Shown piece by piece: positions 9,115 through 18,970 of a stretch of 64,000 nt of DNA; within the stretch, counting starts at the first letter, position 1, and every line of letters begins with the position of its first letter. Both the position numbers and the translations under genes were made by a program. The stretch is from Bacillus sp. AFS073361. GTDB taxonomy: Bacteria; Bacillota; Bacilli; Bacillales; Cytobacillaceae. The stretch is from positions 62,001 through 126,000 of the forward strand of contig NZ_NUZU01000001.1 in assembly GCF_002567005.1 (NCBI RefSeq). Reading direction: 5' to 3'. The notes under the pieces are model-generated. The model did not search any database. It was given only the letters and a program-made list of their open reading frames with translations, and was not told the DNA's origin.

Positions 9115-9164
9115 GGTGTCAGGCACCATAAAAAGACATTTGTCTATGAGTGGTGCCTGACACC
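9115..9164. repeat. Dispersed palindromic element (copy a, complete)
   Basis: Left arm GGTGTCAGGCACCA and right arm TGGTGCCTGACACC are perfect inverted copies around a 22-base core (taaaaagacatttgtctatgag without the edges). It lies between the divergent ytrA-like and MFS genes. Other copies are listed at 10508, 15871, 16626, 24018, 24501, 25298 and 26893. Confidence 0.9.
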
Positions 9165-9240
9165 CTTTTCTGTTACTATTTTTGATAGTATTATATTTTC
9201 AGATTGTTCGATTTGAGTAGAGGATTGAGGGAAACTGCGT

Positions 9241-10443
9241 ATGTTACGGAATAAGAATGTTTGGATTTTGTTGACAGGGGAATTTATTGCGGGGCTTGGT
9301 TTGTGGCTCGGTGTGATTGGTAATTTGGAATTTATGCAAGAGAAGCTCCCATCAGACTTCTTAAAATCGCTTCTTCTTGCTGCAGGCTTGCTTGCCGGGG
9401 TTGCGTTTGGCCCCTATGCAGGCAGACTTACCGACCAAGTAAGTAAGAAAACGGTTATGCTTCTGGCAGGATTTGTAAGGGCTGTCAGTGTTGTCTTCAT
9501 GTTAATTGCGATTGCAACAGGTTCGATCTGGTGGATGGTTGTGTTTCTTGTCTTGCTGCAAATTTCTGCAGCATTTTATTTTCCAGCACTACAAGCAGCC
9601 CTGCCACTTATCGTGTCCGAAAAGGATTTGCTTCAACTAAACGGTATCCATATGAATGTTTCAACACTTTCCCGTATTATCGGCACAGCGGTAGCTGGAA
9701 TTTTGTTGGTTATTCTGCCTTTATCGATGCTTTATGTTGGTTCTCTCGTAGCGTATATTGGTTTATTTATCCTAACTTGGTTCTTAAATATTGATGAATC
9801 AAAGGATCTTTTGATAGCAAAGAATAGCCGCACTGAAAAAACAAGCTTTAAAGACGTTTTTCCAATTATTAAAGGTCTGCCAATTGTCTTGATGACGCTT
9901 ATCATGACTCTCGTCCCCGTCCTCTTTCTTGGTGGATTTAACCTTGTGGTTATTAACATTAGTGAACTCCAAGACAGTTCAGCCATAAAAGGCTGGATTT
10001 ACACAACAGAGGGAATCTCTTTTATGCTTGGCGCTTTTCTCATTAAGTTGATAAGCGGCCGGACATCCCCCTACATTATCTTATTTGCCTGTTCGTTTTT
10101 GATTGGGGGTTCCCAGCTGCTTCTCTATTTAGCTGATGTACCGGTATTATCTGTCGTGGCTTTTGCCTTTTTTGGATTTTCTGTCGGCTGTTTTTTCCCG
10201 ACAGCTGCGACCATTTTTCAAACAAAGATACCAAAGGAGTTCCATGGCCGCTTTTTTTCATTTAGAAACATGCTAGACCGTGTTACCTTTCAGATTGTCC
10301 TGCTCATTAGCGGCTTTCTCCTAGACCTAATCGGCCTTAAGCTTATGTGCGTACTGTTCGGCGGCATATCTATAATCATGACCACACTCTTTTATACCAG
10401 GCATAAATACCTTCAAAGCCGCCCAGTCAAACAAAACACATAA
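9241..10443 (+). CDS. MFS transporter (probable drug or metabolite exporter)
   Basis: Protein of 400 residues with about twelve membrane segments. The major-facilitator loop 2-3 motif appears as GPYAGRLTDQVSKKTV near residue 58, and a second related GRFFSFRNMLDRV lies after segment 10. It belongs to the MFS_1/MFS_3 drug-exporter type; no substrate can be assigned. ATG at 9241 follows GAGGATTGAGGG. It is transcribed alone, divergent from the ytr-like operon, with a terminator hairpin after it. Confidence 0.9.
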   Translation: MLRNKNVWILLTGEFIAGLGLWLGVIGNLEFMQEKLPSDFLKSLLLAAGLLAGVAFGPYAGRLTDQVSKKTVMLLAGFVRAVSVVFMLIAIATGSIWWMVVFLVLLQISAAFYFPALQAALPLIVSEKDLLQLNGIHMNVSTLSRIIGTAVAGILLVILPLSMLYVGSLVAYIGLFILTWFLNIDESKDLLIAKNSRTEKTSFKDVFPIIKGLPIVLMTLIMTLVPVLFLGGFNLVVINISELQDSSAIKGWIYTTEGISFMLGAFLIKLISGRTSPYIILFACSFLIGGSQLLLYLADVPVLSVVAFAFFGFSVGCFFPTAATIFQTKIPKEFHGRFFSFRNMLDRVTFQIVLLISGFLLDLIGLKLMCVLFGGISIIMTTLFYTRHKYLQSRPVKQNT

Positions 10444-10450
10444 CAACAAA

Positions 10451-10482
10451 CAGGCAACATCCGACATATTGGATGTTGCCTG
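10451..10482. terminator. Hairpin between convergent MFS and reductase genes
   Basis: CAGGCAACATCC and GGATGTTGCCTG form a perfect 12-bp stem with an 8-base loop. On the reverse strand TTTGTTGTT follows, on the forward strand only a weak T tract. It may end transcription from both sides. Confidence 0.65.
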
Positions 10483-10507
10483 CTTATAGCTAAACGTCCT
10501 CCCTGGG

Positions 10508-10539
10508 GGGACAAATGTCCACAAGCGGTGCCTGACACC
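10508..10539. repeat. Dispersed palindromic element (copy b, right half only)
   Basis: GGGGACAAATGTCCACAAGC followed by GGTGCCTGACACC matches the right half of the complete copies; no left arm is seen nearby. It lies between the MFS and reductase genes. Confidence 0.8.
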
Positions 10540-10566
10540 ACTAATGACTCCACTTATATCAGCCGT

Positions 10567-11577
<1,011 letters not shown>

Positions 11578-11580
11578 TCA

Positions 11581-12405
11581 CTAGAAATTCATGATTTTTC
11601 GATTGTCTAACTCCGGCGCTTTTTCAATTAAATCATAGCAAAGACAGACTGGTTTCTTCGTCCGTGGATCTTTAACAATTTCAGCATCGATTTGAAAGAC
11701 CATTTTTAATACATCAGGTGTCATGACTTCGTCTGCGGTTCCCTCTTTGATAATTGTTCCCTTACTTAATGCAACCATATGATGGGAAAACCGTGACGCA
11801 TGGTTCAAATCGTGAATGACCATTACAATTGTCCGGCTTTGTTCCTTATTTAATTTTTCTAGCAGCTGTAAAATCTCTAGCTGGTGCGCCATATCAAGGT
11901 AAGTGGTTGGCTCATCAAGCAGCAAGAGATCCGTTTCTTGGGCAATGGCCATGGCGATCCAAGCGCGCTGCCGCTGGCCGCCGGAAAGAGCATCAACTGG
12001 ATGGTCAGCAAATTGACCAAGTCCGGTAACCTCTAGCGCCCATTCAATCACCTGTCTGTCGTTATCTGTTAGTCTGCCAAAGCCACTTTGATGTGGGGAT
12101 CGTCCAAATGAAATCAATTCATAGACTGTTAATCCATTGGGTGCCTCGGGGCTTTGCGGAAGAACAGCCATTTTCCTAGCGATTTCTTTTGTTGGGACCT
12201 TGTGAATCATCTTTCCATCTAAATAGACGATTCCAGATTTGGCTGCATGGACACGTGCTAATGTTTTTAATATGGTAGATTTCCCACAGCCATTGGCGCC
12301 AATAATCGTGGTAATCTCCCCTTTTTTTATGTGTAAATTCAAGTTTTCAACGATTATCTTGTCTCCATAACCAATCTGAAGATTCTCGGTAGAAAGTGAA
12401 ACCAC
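11581..12405 (-). CDS. Iron-siderophore ABC transporter ATPase (FecE/YusV type)
   Basis: Protein of 274 residues with Walker A GANGCGKSTILK, Q-loop VLPQSPEAP, signature LSGGQRQRAWIAMA, Walker B LLLLDEPTTYLD and switch His in VIHDLNHASRFSHH. This pattern is diagnostic for FhuC/FecE ATPases. The start is GTG with AGGGGGAA upstream. It sits 19 bases after the second permease. B. subtilis YfiYZ/YfhA borrows an ATPase encoded elsewhere (YusV); here the ATPase is in the operon. Confidence 0.93.
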   Translation of the reverse strand: MVSLSTENLQIGYGDKIIVENLNLHIKKGEITTIIGANGCGKSTILKTLARVHAAKSGIVYLDGKMIHKVPTKEIARKMAVLPQSPEAPNGLTVYELISFGRSPHQSGFGRLTDNDRQVIEWALEVTGLGQFADHPVDALSGGQRQRAWIAMAIAQETDLLLLDEPTTYLDMAHQLEILQLLEKLNKEQSRTIVMVIHDLNHASRFSHHMVALSKGTIIKEGTADEVMTPDVLKMVFQIDAEIVKDPRTKKPVCLCYDLIEKAPELDNRKIMNF

Positions 12406-12423
12406 AATCCGTTCCCCCTTTTT

Positions 12424-13443
12424 TTATTTGGCTTTCATAAGTAAGAAAATAAAATATGGTGCACTAAATATTGCCACTACAATTCCAACCGGTATTTGGG
12501 TTGGGGCAAGCAGGTTTTTGCCTATGGTGTCTGCCAATAAAAGCACAAACGACCCTAAAACGGCAGTAAGCGGCAAAAATAACTGGTGCTTTGGCCCAAT
12601 TAATCGTTTCGCAATATGCGGAGCAACTAAGCCTAGAAAAGCAATTCCTCCCCCAGCCGCGACACTAAATCCTGCTAGCGCCACTGCTGCTAGAAGCAAG
12701 ATTCTTCTTTCTTTTTCTACATGAATGCCTAAGCCCGTCGCGACCTGGTCACCTAAATTCATAATATTTAGGATGTGTCCTTTATATAAAGAAAAAGGAA
12801 TAAGCAGCAAAATTAACGGAGCGAGAATGGCGACAAATTTCCAATTCGTTCCCCAAATATCACCAGAAAGCCAGACAGCTGCCTGCATGAAGTCTTGTGG
12901 ATTCATTTTGAGCTGAAAAATTACAATGGCAGCACCAAATCCTGAATTCACACCAATTCCGACTAAAATTAACCGAACGGGATCAATTCCCTTTTTCCAT
13001 GCCAATACGTAAATTAGAAAAGCCGCAAGTACGGCTCCTGCTAAGGCGAACAATGGCATTAAGAAAATGCCGAGTGTGCTCACACTGTTCATAGAGCCTT
13101 GAAAAAAGTAGATAAATAAGATGACCATGAATCCGGCTCCTGTATTTATCCCTAATATTCCAGGATCCGCCAGTTCATTTTTGGTCACACCTTGTAAAAT
13201 AGCGCCAGAGACTGCTAGTCCTGCTCCAATTAATAGAGCCAAAACCATTCTTGGTAACCTAAAATCAATTAAAACGAGTTGGTCACGGGCCGTTCCCTGC
13301 CCCATTAATGTCTTGAAAACATCGATGGGTGCAATCCGTACGACTCCAAGGTTTAAACTTATGATAAAAGTGATAATAGTTAAGATAAATAAAAGACTAA
13401 TTAGGACGATAAATTTTTTCTGTTTTGCTTTCGATTGATTCAT
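12424..13443 (-). CDS. yfhA: Iron-siderophore ABC permease (FecCD family, YfhA-like)
   Basis: Protein of 339 residues with the FecCD/BtuC fold of about nine to ten membrane segments. Diagnostic stretches are RLPRMVLALLIGAGLAVSGA near residue 63, GVTKNELADPGILGINTGAG, and the C-terminal ATPase-contact region GGIAFLGLVAPHIAKRLIGP. It pairs with the permease encoded just upstream; the two genes overlap by 1 base (TAATG). The yfhA name is by similarity of order to B. subtilis yfiY-yfiZ-yfhA (schizokinen/arthrobactin uptake). Confidence 0.9.
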   Translation of the reverse strand: MNQSKAKQKKFIVLISLLFILTIITFIISLNLGVVRIAPIDVFKTLMGQGTARDQLVLIDFRLPRMVLALLIGAGLAVSGAILQGVTKNELADPGILGINTGAGFMVILFIYFFQGSMNSVSTLGIFLMPLFALAGAVLAAFLIYVLAWKKGIDPVRLILVGIGVNSGFGAAIVIFQLKMNPQDFMQAAVWLSGDIWGTNWKFVAILAPLILLLIPFSLYKGHILNIMNLGDQVATGLGIHVEKERRILLLAAVALAGFSVAAGGGIAFLGLVAPHIAKRLIGPKHQLFLPLTAVLGSFVLLLADTIGKNLLAPTQIPVGIVVAIFSAPYFIFLLMKAK

Positions 13444-14498
13444 TACAGCCCTCTCCTTTCCCCACGAGCCAGGTATAAAAAGAAAGGAACACCGATGATT
13501 GCCGTTACAGCTCCTACAGGTGTTTCAAACGGGGCATTCACCATTCTTGCTGCAATATCAGCAAGAACGAGTAACAATCCTCCAAGTACAGCGGAAATTG
13601 GAATAATCCAACGGTAATCTGAACCTATAATGAATCGGGTAATGTGTGGAATCACCAGTCCGATAAAACCTATAGCACCGGCTATCGATACAGCAGCACC
13701 GGTTAGTATTAATACAACAATCACGCCAAGTGATTTTACTAAAAGTGTATTTTGTCCAAGCCCTTTAGAAACTTCTTCTCCTAGGCTTAGGATGGTGATT
13801 GATCTTGAGATATAAAGGGCGAGTAATAATCCAAATCCTCCTGTGATCAATAGAATCTTAACGGATTCCCAAGTAACCGTTGTTAATCCTCCTGCATACC
13901 AAAAGCTCATGTCCTTTGCCACTTGTGTATGGAGAGCAATGGCGCTTGAGAATGCACTTAGCATCGAACCCACTGCCACCCCGGCCAGGGCGAGTTTTAC
14001 TGGGGTCAATCCTCCCTTTGAAAAAGCTCCAATCGTAAAAACGAGGATTACGCCAAGACCTGCCCCTACAAAGGATGAAAAGGTCAACCCCATCATTGTC
14101 GCGGTTGGAATAAAGGCAAGGGTGATGACCAATGCAAAAGCTGCCCCATCTGTCACACCCATGATGGAAGGAGAGGCGAGAGGATTACGTGTTAAACCTT
14201 GCATTACCGCACCCGAAACAGCAAGGAATGCCCCAACTAATACAGCACCGATCGCTCTTGGCATCCGAATTTCTTGAATAATTTGATGTGTGGTCATGTC
14301 AGGATTAAAATGGAAGACAGCCTCCCAAACAGTAGCCATTTTTATATCCGCTGCACCGTAAGCAATAGATAATCCCATTGAAATTAGGATTAGTATCATT
14401 CCGGCGATTAATACGAAGGTCCCTTTAATGGATGTTCTTAAACTTTTATGATGAAGAGCTAACGAATCGCCTTCGTGCTGCTTTGCTTTTCCAGTCAA
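13443..14498 (-). CDS. yfiZ: Iron-siderophore ABC permease (FecCD family, YfiZ-like)
   Basis: Protein of 351 residues and FecCD architecture with EIRMPRAIGAVLVGAFLAVSGA, GLTRNPLASPSIMGVTDGA and GAIGFIGLVIPHITRFIIG. The start is TTG at 14498 behind AGAGGTG. It is the first gene of a four-gene reverse-strand operon (permease, permease, ATPase, reductase) and diverges from the binding-protein gene across a 276-base region holding two Fur boxes. Confidence 0.9.
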   Translation of the reverse strand: MTGKAKQHEGDSLALHHKSLRTSIKGTFVLIAGMILILISMGLSIAYGAADIKMATVWEAVFHFNPDMTTHQIIQEIRMPRAIGAVLVGAFLAVSGAVMQGLTRNPLASPSIMGVTDGAAFALVITLAFIPTATMMGLTFSSFVGAGLGVILVFTIGAFSKGGLTPVKLALAGVAVGSMLSAFSSAIALHTQVAKDMSFWYAGGLTTVTWESVKILLITGGFGLLLALYISRSITILSLGEEVSKGLGQNTLLVKSLGVIVVLILTGAAVSIAGAIGFIGLVIPHITRFIIGSDYRWIIPISAVLGGLLLVLADIAARMVNAPFETPVGAVTAIIGVPFFLYLARGERRGL

Positions 14499-14574
14499 AA
14501 ACTAACACCTCTATCTGATAAAAAACGAAAAATTGGGTATATTATTAAATCGGTAATAAAAATAGCAAAAGAAT

Positions 14575-14589
14575 TGATAATCATTATCA
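14575..14589. promoter_or_regulatory. Fur box of the yfiZ-like operon
   Basis: TGATAAT-C-ATTATCA is a perfect 7-1-7 Fur box. It lies 77 bases upstream of the first permease and is likely to mediate iron repression of the reverse-strand operon. Confidence 0.85.
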
Positions 14590-14704
14590 TTAAGTATAGA
14601 GAGTAACCACTTATTTTTCAATACGTTTACAGTATAAAAGCAACTCCCAGATTTATCCTTCAAACATTTTTCACAAATTTACCTATATTAAAGAGGTTTG
14701 TTGA

Positions 14705-14733
14705 TTGACACTTCAAATGAAAATGATTATCAT
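14705..14733 (+). promoter_or_regulatory. Promoter and Fur box of the siderophore-binding protein gene
   Basis: TTGACA (14705-14710) and TATCAT (14728-14733) are 17 bases apart. The 7-1-7 Fur box TGAAAAT-G-ATTATCA (14718-14732, one mismatch) covers the spacer and -10 box, so iron-bound Fur would block RNA polymerase directly. Confidence 0.82.
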
Positions 14734-14774
14734 TACCATTATAATAGGTATTCACGATCATAGGAGGTTTATTC

Positions 14775-15722
14775 ATGCTTAAAAAGCGCTTTTATTTATC
14801 TTTTACGCTATTACTGATGTTAATTTTGGTAAGTGCTTGCAGTAATTCTGATAATACAAAAACAGAAAAGACTACAGAAAAGGGAAATGCAGAGGTGACA
14901 TTAACGGATGCGAAGGGTGAAGTGACAATCCCTGCTAATCCAAAACGAATCATCGCTCCTTATTTAGAGGATTCACTCGTGGCATTAGGGGTAAGACCTG
15001 CTGCACAATGGTCAATAGGTGATACGGTCTTAGATTATTTACAGCCAGAGTTAAAGGAAGTGCCCAAAATCGGCTGGGATCTCCCTCTAGAACAAGTAAT
15101 CAACTACAACCCAGATTTAATTATCTTCAGTTCTCCAAATGCCATTCAAAAAGGACAATATGAAGAGTATAAAAAAATCGCTCCTACCTACGTTTATAAG
15201 GACGAAGTATATGCTGATTGGCGTAAACAACTGACCCAAATGGGTGAAATCTTAAGTAAACAGAAAGAAGCAAAAGAGGCTTTAGCCAATTACGATACGA
15301 AAGTAGCAGATGCGAAAACAAAAGTTCATGATGCTATTGGCGATGAATCAGCAGCTATTCTTTGGGTTATGGCCGATAAGTTTTATTTAATGGAAAACAA
15401 TCGTTTCAGTGCCAATGTCCTTTATGGGGATTTAGGCATTAAACAACCTGCATTCGTTGAAAGTCTTGGCGGAGCTGCTATCCAGTGGGATCCAATTGCT
15501 CTGGAAAAATTACCAGAAATCAAAGCAGACCACATCTTCCTTCTCAGCAAAAAAGGCGAAGCTGGGTTAGATATTTTAGCAAAAAGCTCCATCTGGAACG
15601 GCCTTGATGCCGTAAAAAATGGACATGTATATGAAATGAATGACCCTAGCAACTGGACTATCAACGGTCTAAAAGCAAGTGAAAAAACAATTGATGAAGT
15701 AGTAAATGCCCTTAAAAAGTAA
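14775..15722 (+). CDS. yfiY: Iron-siderophore-binding lipoprotein (YfiY-like)
   Basis: Protein of 315 residues with signal peptide and lipobox LVSAC (Cys at residue 22), then the helical-backbone periplasmic-binding fold (Peripla_BP_2): IPANPKRIIAPYLEDSLVALG and INYNPDLIIF. It should capture ferric hydroxamate-type siderophore and hand it to the divergently encoded permeases. ATG at 14775 has TAGGAGGT upstream. The gene has its own Fur-controlled promoter and a strong terminator. Confidence 0.92.
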   Translation: MLKKRFYLSFTLLLMLILVSACSNSDNTKTEKTTEKGNAEVTLTDAKGEVTIPANPKRIIAPYLEDSLVALGVRPAAQWSIGDTVLDYLQPELKEVPKIGWDLPLEQVINYNPDLIIFSSPNAIQKGQYEEYKKIAPTYVYKDEVYADWRKQLTQMGEILSKQKEAKEALANYDTKVADAKTKVHDAIGDESAAILWVMADKFYLMENNRFSANVLYGDLGIKQPAFVESLGGAAIQWDPIALEKLPEIKADHIFLLSKKGEAGLDILAKSSIWNGLDAVKNGHVYEMNDPSNWTINGLKASEKTIDEVVNALKK

Positions 15723-15737
15723 TAGTCAAAATGCCAG

Positions 15738-15771
15738 AAAGGCGTCATCCAATGTTAGGATGACGCCTTTT
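15738..15771 (+). terminator. Intrinsic terminator after the binding-protein gene
   Basis: AAAGGCGTCATCC and GGATGACGCCTTT form a 13-bp stem with a short loop, then TTTTA. Confidence 0.85.
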
Positions 15772-15870
15772 ACCTATTATCAATCCTCCAATATATTAAG
15801 CTTCATCAATGACAACGGAACGAAAATCCAAATCCAAAGCAGCTGAAATTTAACCCTGAGTATTTCAGCG

Positions 15871-15920
15871 GGTGTCAGGCACCACAAAAATACAAACGTC
15901 CACACTTGGTGGACGTTTGT
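15871..15920. repeat. Dispersed palindromic element (copy c), probable bioY terminator
   Basis: Left arm GGTGTCAGGCACCA is followed by a perfect hairpin, ACAAACGTCCAC-ACTTG-GTGGACGTTTGT (15892-15920); the right GGTGCC arm is missing. Read on the reverse strand the hairpin is followed by ATTTTTG 18 bases past the bioY stop, so it can act as its terminator. Confidence 0.8.
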
Positions 15921-15938
15921 GAATTGGGCCAATGCATC

Positions 15939-16535
15939 TTAGGAAACACGCTTTAAATGTTTAAATTGCCCTTTGGATAGTACTGATTTTTCGAGCCGGT
16001 GAGCCATGATTCCTGCTAAGACTGCTAAGATGATGTCCTTTGGCAGAGGCACTATCATCCATAACCAAGCCATTTTGTAAGTAAATCCTTCTGGTGCAGC
16101 TGCCCACAGCTTGTAGGCAAAATACATCCAATTGGTACCGAAGAGGTAGTTCACAGCCATTCCGATTAGGGACGCAATAATAAAGGCTGGCACAGTTTTC
16201 TTCTTTTCAACGATTTTACCAATAATAAACGCTGTGAAAATATACGATAAAATAAAGCCGAAGGTGGGACTGAAAAATGTGGAAGGTCCTGCACCAAATC
16301 TAGAAAAAACAGGAACGCCCACAAGTCCTACTAGCATATAAACAATCATAGCTATTGATCCTAAGCGGCTCCCCAAAATAGCACCTGCTAAAATAGCAAA
16401 GAAAGTTTGCAGTGTAATTGGAACTCCGCCCACCACCATAAAGGGGACCAAAGAGGTGATGTTAGCCCCTATTGCCATAAGCGCCACAAACATTCCCACT
16501 AGCGTTAAATCCAACGCTCTTAATTTACGATTCAT
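15939..16535 (-). CDS. bioY: BioY, substrate-binding (S) component of the biotin ECF transporter
   Basis: Protein of 198 residues with six membrane segments and BioY family stretches FMVVGGVPITLQTFFAILAGAILGSRLG, then MLVGLVGVPVFSRFGAGPSTFFSPTFGF. BioY binds biotin in the membrane and works alone or with a shared EcfAA'T module, which is not in this window. The gene is solitary. Its upstream BirA-like operator fits repression when biotin is plentiful. Confidence 0.95.
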   Translation of the reverse strand: MNRKLRALDLTLVGMFVALMAIGANITSLVPFMVVGGVPITLQTFFAILAGAILGSRLGSIAMIVYMLVGLVGVPVFSRFGAGPSTFFSPTFGFILSYIFTAFIIGKIVEKKKTVPAFIIASLIGMAVNYLFGTNWMYFAYKLWAAAPEGFTYKMAWLWMIVPLPKDIILAVLAGIMAHRLEKSVLSKGQFKHLKRVS

Positions 16536-16588
16536 ACTCCCACCCCAATAAATTGTTATAACTTTAAAATAAAGGGTGACGCCCTATA

Positions 16589-16619
16589 TTGTCAACTGCT
16601 TTTAATTTAAGGTTAACAA
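16589..16619 (-). promoter_or_regulatory. BirA-type biotin operator upstream of bioY
   Basis: TTGTCAACT - 13 bases - GGTTAACAA. Read toward bioY this is TTGTTAACC...AGTTGACAA, close to the BirA dyad known from Bacillus biotin genes (TTGTTAACC, about 14 bases, GGTTAACAA). The downstream half-site contains TTGACA, which can serve as the -35 box. It lies 54 bases upstream of the start. Confidence 0.78.
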
Positions 16620-16625
16620 TAAAAA

Positions 16626-16704
16626 GTGTCAGGCACCAAAGAGGCTCACTATCCTCTCCACGCGGACAAAATGTTAGATTTGTCCACGCATGGTGCCTGA
16701 CACC
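16626..16704. repeat. Dispersed palindromic element (copy d, complete), probable terminator
   Basis: Arms GTGTCAGGCACCA (16626-16638) and TGGTGCCTGACACC (16691-16704) enclose an inner hairpin (GGACAAA...TTTGTCC). On the reverse strand the arm is followed by TTTTTATTG just after the GDYXXLXY gene stop, so this copy probably terminates that operon. Confidence 0.88.
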
Positions 16705-16720
16705 CACTTCCAACACTTAT

Positions 16721-17251
16721 TTACTTCGTTGTAATATCCTTCAGGATGGCGTAGCCATTGTTTACTTTTAGGTTTGCTAGTATTTCTCCTTTTGCTGAGG
16801 CTTTTTCCCATTCTGTGCCTGTGTTGTCCTCAAGGTAGTAGTTATCCAAACCGTATCGGATAATGGCAATTTCTTGGCCTTGGTTGTCTTTATCGATATA
16901 GCTGATCGTTCCATTGAGGAATTCTCCCTTATTCGGTTTAGTAAGGGTGACTTTAATAGGTGTGTGGACCCCATTCTTTTTCTTCATTAGAACGTATACC
17001 TCAAACTCTCCACCACGGTCCTGCAATCTTGTGAGCACTGATTGTTCCAACAATTTTATCGGCACCTCTTCTGCTTCATACCTTAGAGTCACATAATCGC
17101 CTCTAAATACATCAGATGGATCCAATGGTTTCGTTTGAAGAATCATTTCTTCGCCCGTTAACAGGGTATAAAGGGGCTTGACGCACATGCCTAATAGAAT
17201 GAGCACAGGCACGCAACACGCTAATACTAACTGTTTTGCCCGCTTATTCAT
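16721..17251 (-). CDS. GDYXXLXY domain membrane-anchored protein
   Basis: Protein of 176 residues with one N-terminal membrane segment (LVLACCVPVLILLGMCV) and an extracytoplasmic beta domain containing FRGDYVTLRYE, the signature that names the family. Function is unknown. ATG at 17251 is better placed for the GGGG ribosome site than ATG at 17257. The gene overlaps the DUF2157 gene, and such pairs recur in bacteria, so the two products probably act together in the membrane. Confidence 0.88.
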   Translation of the reverse strand: MNKRAKQLVLACCVPVLILLGMCVKPLYTLLTGEEMILQTKPLDPSDVFRGDYVTLRYEAEEVPIKLLEQSVLTRLQDRGGEFEVYVLMKKKNGVHTPIKVTLTKPNKGEFLNGTISYIDKDNQGQEIAIIRYGLDNYYLEDNTGTEWEKASAKGEILANLKVNNGYAILKDITTK

Positions 17252-18320
17252 GCACATTCACCCCTTTTTTCCTTTGTTTTTCAAAATAAAAGCCGAAACC
17301 TAGCAACAGGATTCCTCCGATGATAAAGACAAACGATTTTGGTAAAAACTCAAGGGATAAATCAAGGTAAAAACGGAAAATCATTACGCAGAGTATAATG
17401 ATACTGAGCAGGCTTCCTCTATTGATTAAATACAATACATAAATCAGGTAGAGGATAGAAAAAGGAATATACAGCCAATCGAGCGGCCAGCTATCTTCAA
17501 AGGATAACAACAGTGCGGCCGCACCATGGACGAGGTATCCTAATACAACGTAAGTATCTTTAACTTTCCCTTTCGAAAGGACAAGTGCGACTCCAATGAT
17601 CAAATAGATTAGACCGTACACGTAGGCAAAATCATCATAATTATCATACGGATTGATAAAGTAACTAATAATCGTGCCGATAAGTGCCAGCGACAGTAAG
17701 CCATTGACAAAACCAGTCAACTTTGAAAAACCTATTTTTTCATTAAGTATATATATTGCAGCAATCCACAGCAGTGTCCAATAAGGAATATTTATACCTT
17801 GAAGATATTGCCCATCAAGCATGTATTTGAGGACGAAAAGGGAAGATGCTAGAAGAATCCATTTATCCCGCAGTACCCAAGACAATGGCAAGATCCCCAG
17901 CGACCACCATAAAAAGGCATTTTGAGAATTGGTTCCGAGATGAAACATTTGCTCGACAAGAAAAATCCCCGCACCAAATACCAGACAGCCTAAATAATAA
18001 AGGCTCCTTGACGTCTTTGGAAAGTTCTTCTCCATTTTATACCCCGTAAGATTACAGGCTGCAAACAAAACGATGATTAAAAGAAGTTTCACCGTTCTTC
18101 CTATTTCATCCCAATTGCTTGCGATAAAACTGAGCACACCAGCTCCAATTAAAACCGTTCCAACATACAAAAGTGTTTTCGTAAATGAAAGTTTTTGAAC
18201 CTCGTAAATTTCTTCTATCTCATGGGCCATGCTTGCTGGCAGAATCTCTGAATCTTCTAGGTACTTAAGCTCACGCTTTAAAAAATTCAACTCATTTTGT
18301 TTTATAATACGCTTCGTCAA
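17244..18320 (-). CDS. DUF2157 polytopic membrane protein
   Basis: About 358 residues. A short cytoplasmic N-terminus contains EEIYEVQKLSFTKTLLYVGTVLIGAGVLSFIASNWDEI, the diagnostic DUF2157 segment, followed by about ten to twelve membrane helices. TTG at 18320 has AAGGGGTG at proper spacing; a GTG at 18329 directly abuts the ribosome site and is less likely. Function is unknown. It is first in a two-gene operon with the GDYXXLXY partner. Confidence 0.88.
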   Translation of the reverse strand: MTKRIIKQNELNFLKRELKYLEDSEILPASMAHEIEEIYEVQKLSFTKTLLYVGTVLIGAGVLSFIASNWDEIGRTVKLLLIIVLFAACNLTGYKMEKNFPKTSRSLYYLGCLVFGAGIFLVEQMFHLGTNSQNAFLWWSLGILPLSWVLRDKWILLASSLFVLKYMLDGQYLQGINIPYWTLLWIAAIYILNEKIGFSKLTGFVNGLLSLALIGTIISYFINPYDNYDDFAYVYGLIYLIIGVALVLSKGKVKDTYVVLGYLVHGAAALLLSFEDSWPLDWLYIPFSILYLIYVLYLINRGSLLSIIILCVMIFRFYLDLSLEFLPKSFVFIIGGILLLGFGFYFEKQRKKGVNVHE

Positions 18321-18329
18321 CCATCCCAC

Positions 18330-18970
18330 CCCTTTTCGTATCTACTTTTTATAATTGCTCCCCTACAGCTATTTCCAAACAATTTCTATACAATTAAGTT
18401 TATTCGACAAGTAGTATTTATATCCTTTTAAAAAATAGTGCTCGACTTGTGACACAAGAAAGTCCTTGTTTATTGGTGAATCAATAAGGCATTGCTATAA
18501 TTCCTATCGTTCGATAATAAACAGTCCGGATTAAATTTAAAGTATGGTTGTTTTTTTATAAAGTCTAGTATAGTTCTTTATATAGTTTAAATATTTACAT
18601 TTATGTAAAATTCCTTATGAATCGCCAAAAAAGTATCTCCAAAAACTTATAAGATACGACAACATTAGACAGGATATTAAATCATTATAAAGAGGGATTT
18701 TGTCATAATAGTATTATGCGATAGTTCACTTATACTCATAGGCCCCCCTAAAATCGACAGTTTTCTCCTTGACCTAAAACTTTTTTAATGGATAAATTTT
18801 CCTAAATAATTAATCTACTAATATAACATTCAATTCTTCGAACAACGAAATTTTTGTAGGACGAATTTTGGATACGACTTAGGCATTTCGACAAGGTATT
18901 CTGAAAATTAACTTTAATATTGGCTTGTATCATCAAAATTTAGTTATGAATCAGGAGGCGTCGTAATTCC
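18330..18970. other. Intergenic region upstream of the M14 peptidase gene
   Basis: About 640 AT-rich bases without a credible gene on either strand. It holds the DUF2157 promoter region at its left and the leader of the peptidase at its right (AGGAGG at 18953). A perfect CTTGTG-A-CACAAG dyad lies at 18446-18458. I see no riboswitch or terminator pattern. Confidence 0.6.

Noticed and set aside
9060..9164. Possible CRISPR-like array (repeated 13-bp units)
   Set aside because: Units are directly adjacent with no spacers and no cas genes are present; it is a simple tandem repeat.
10327..10524. 65-residue reverse-strand frame spanning the MFS gene end
   Set aside because: Shadow of the MFS gene plus terminator and repeat sequence.
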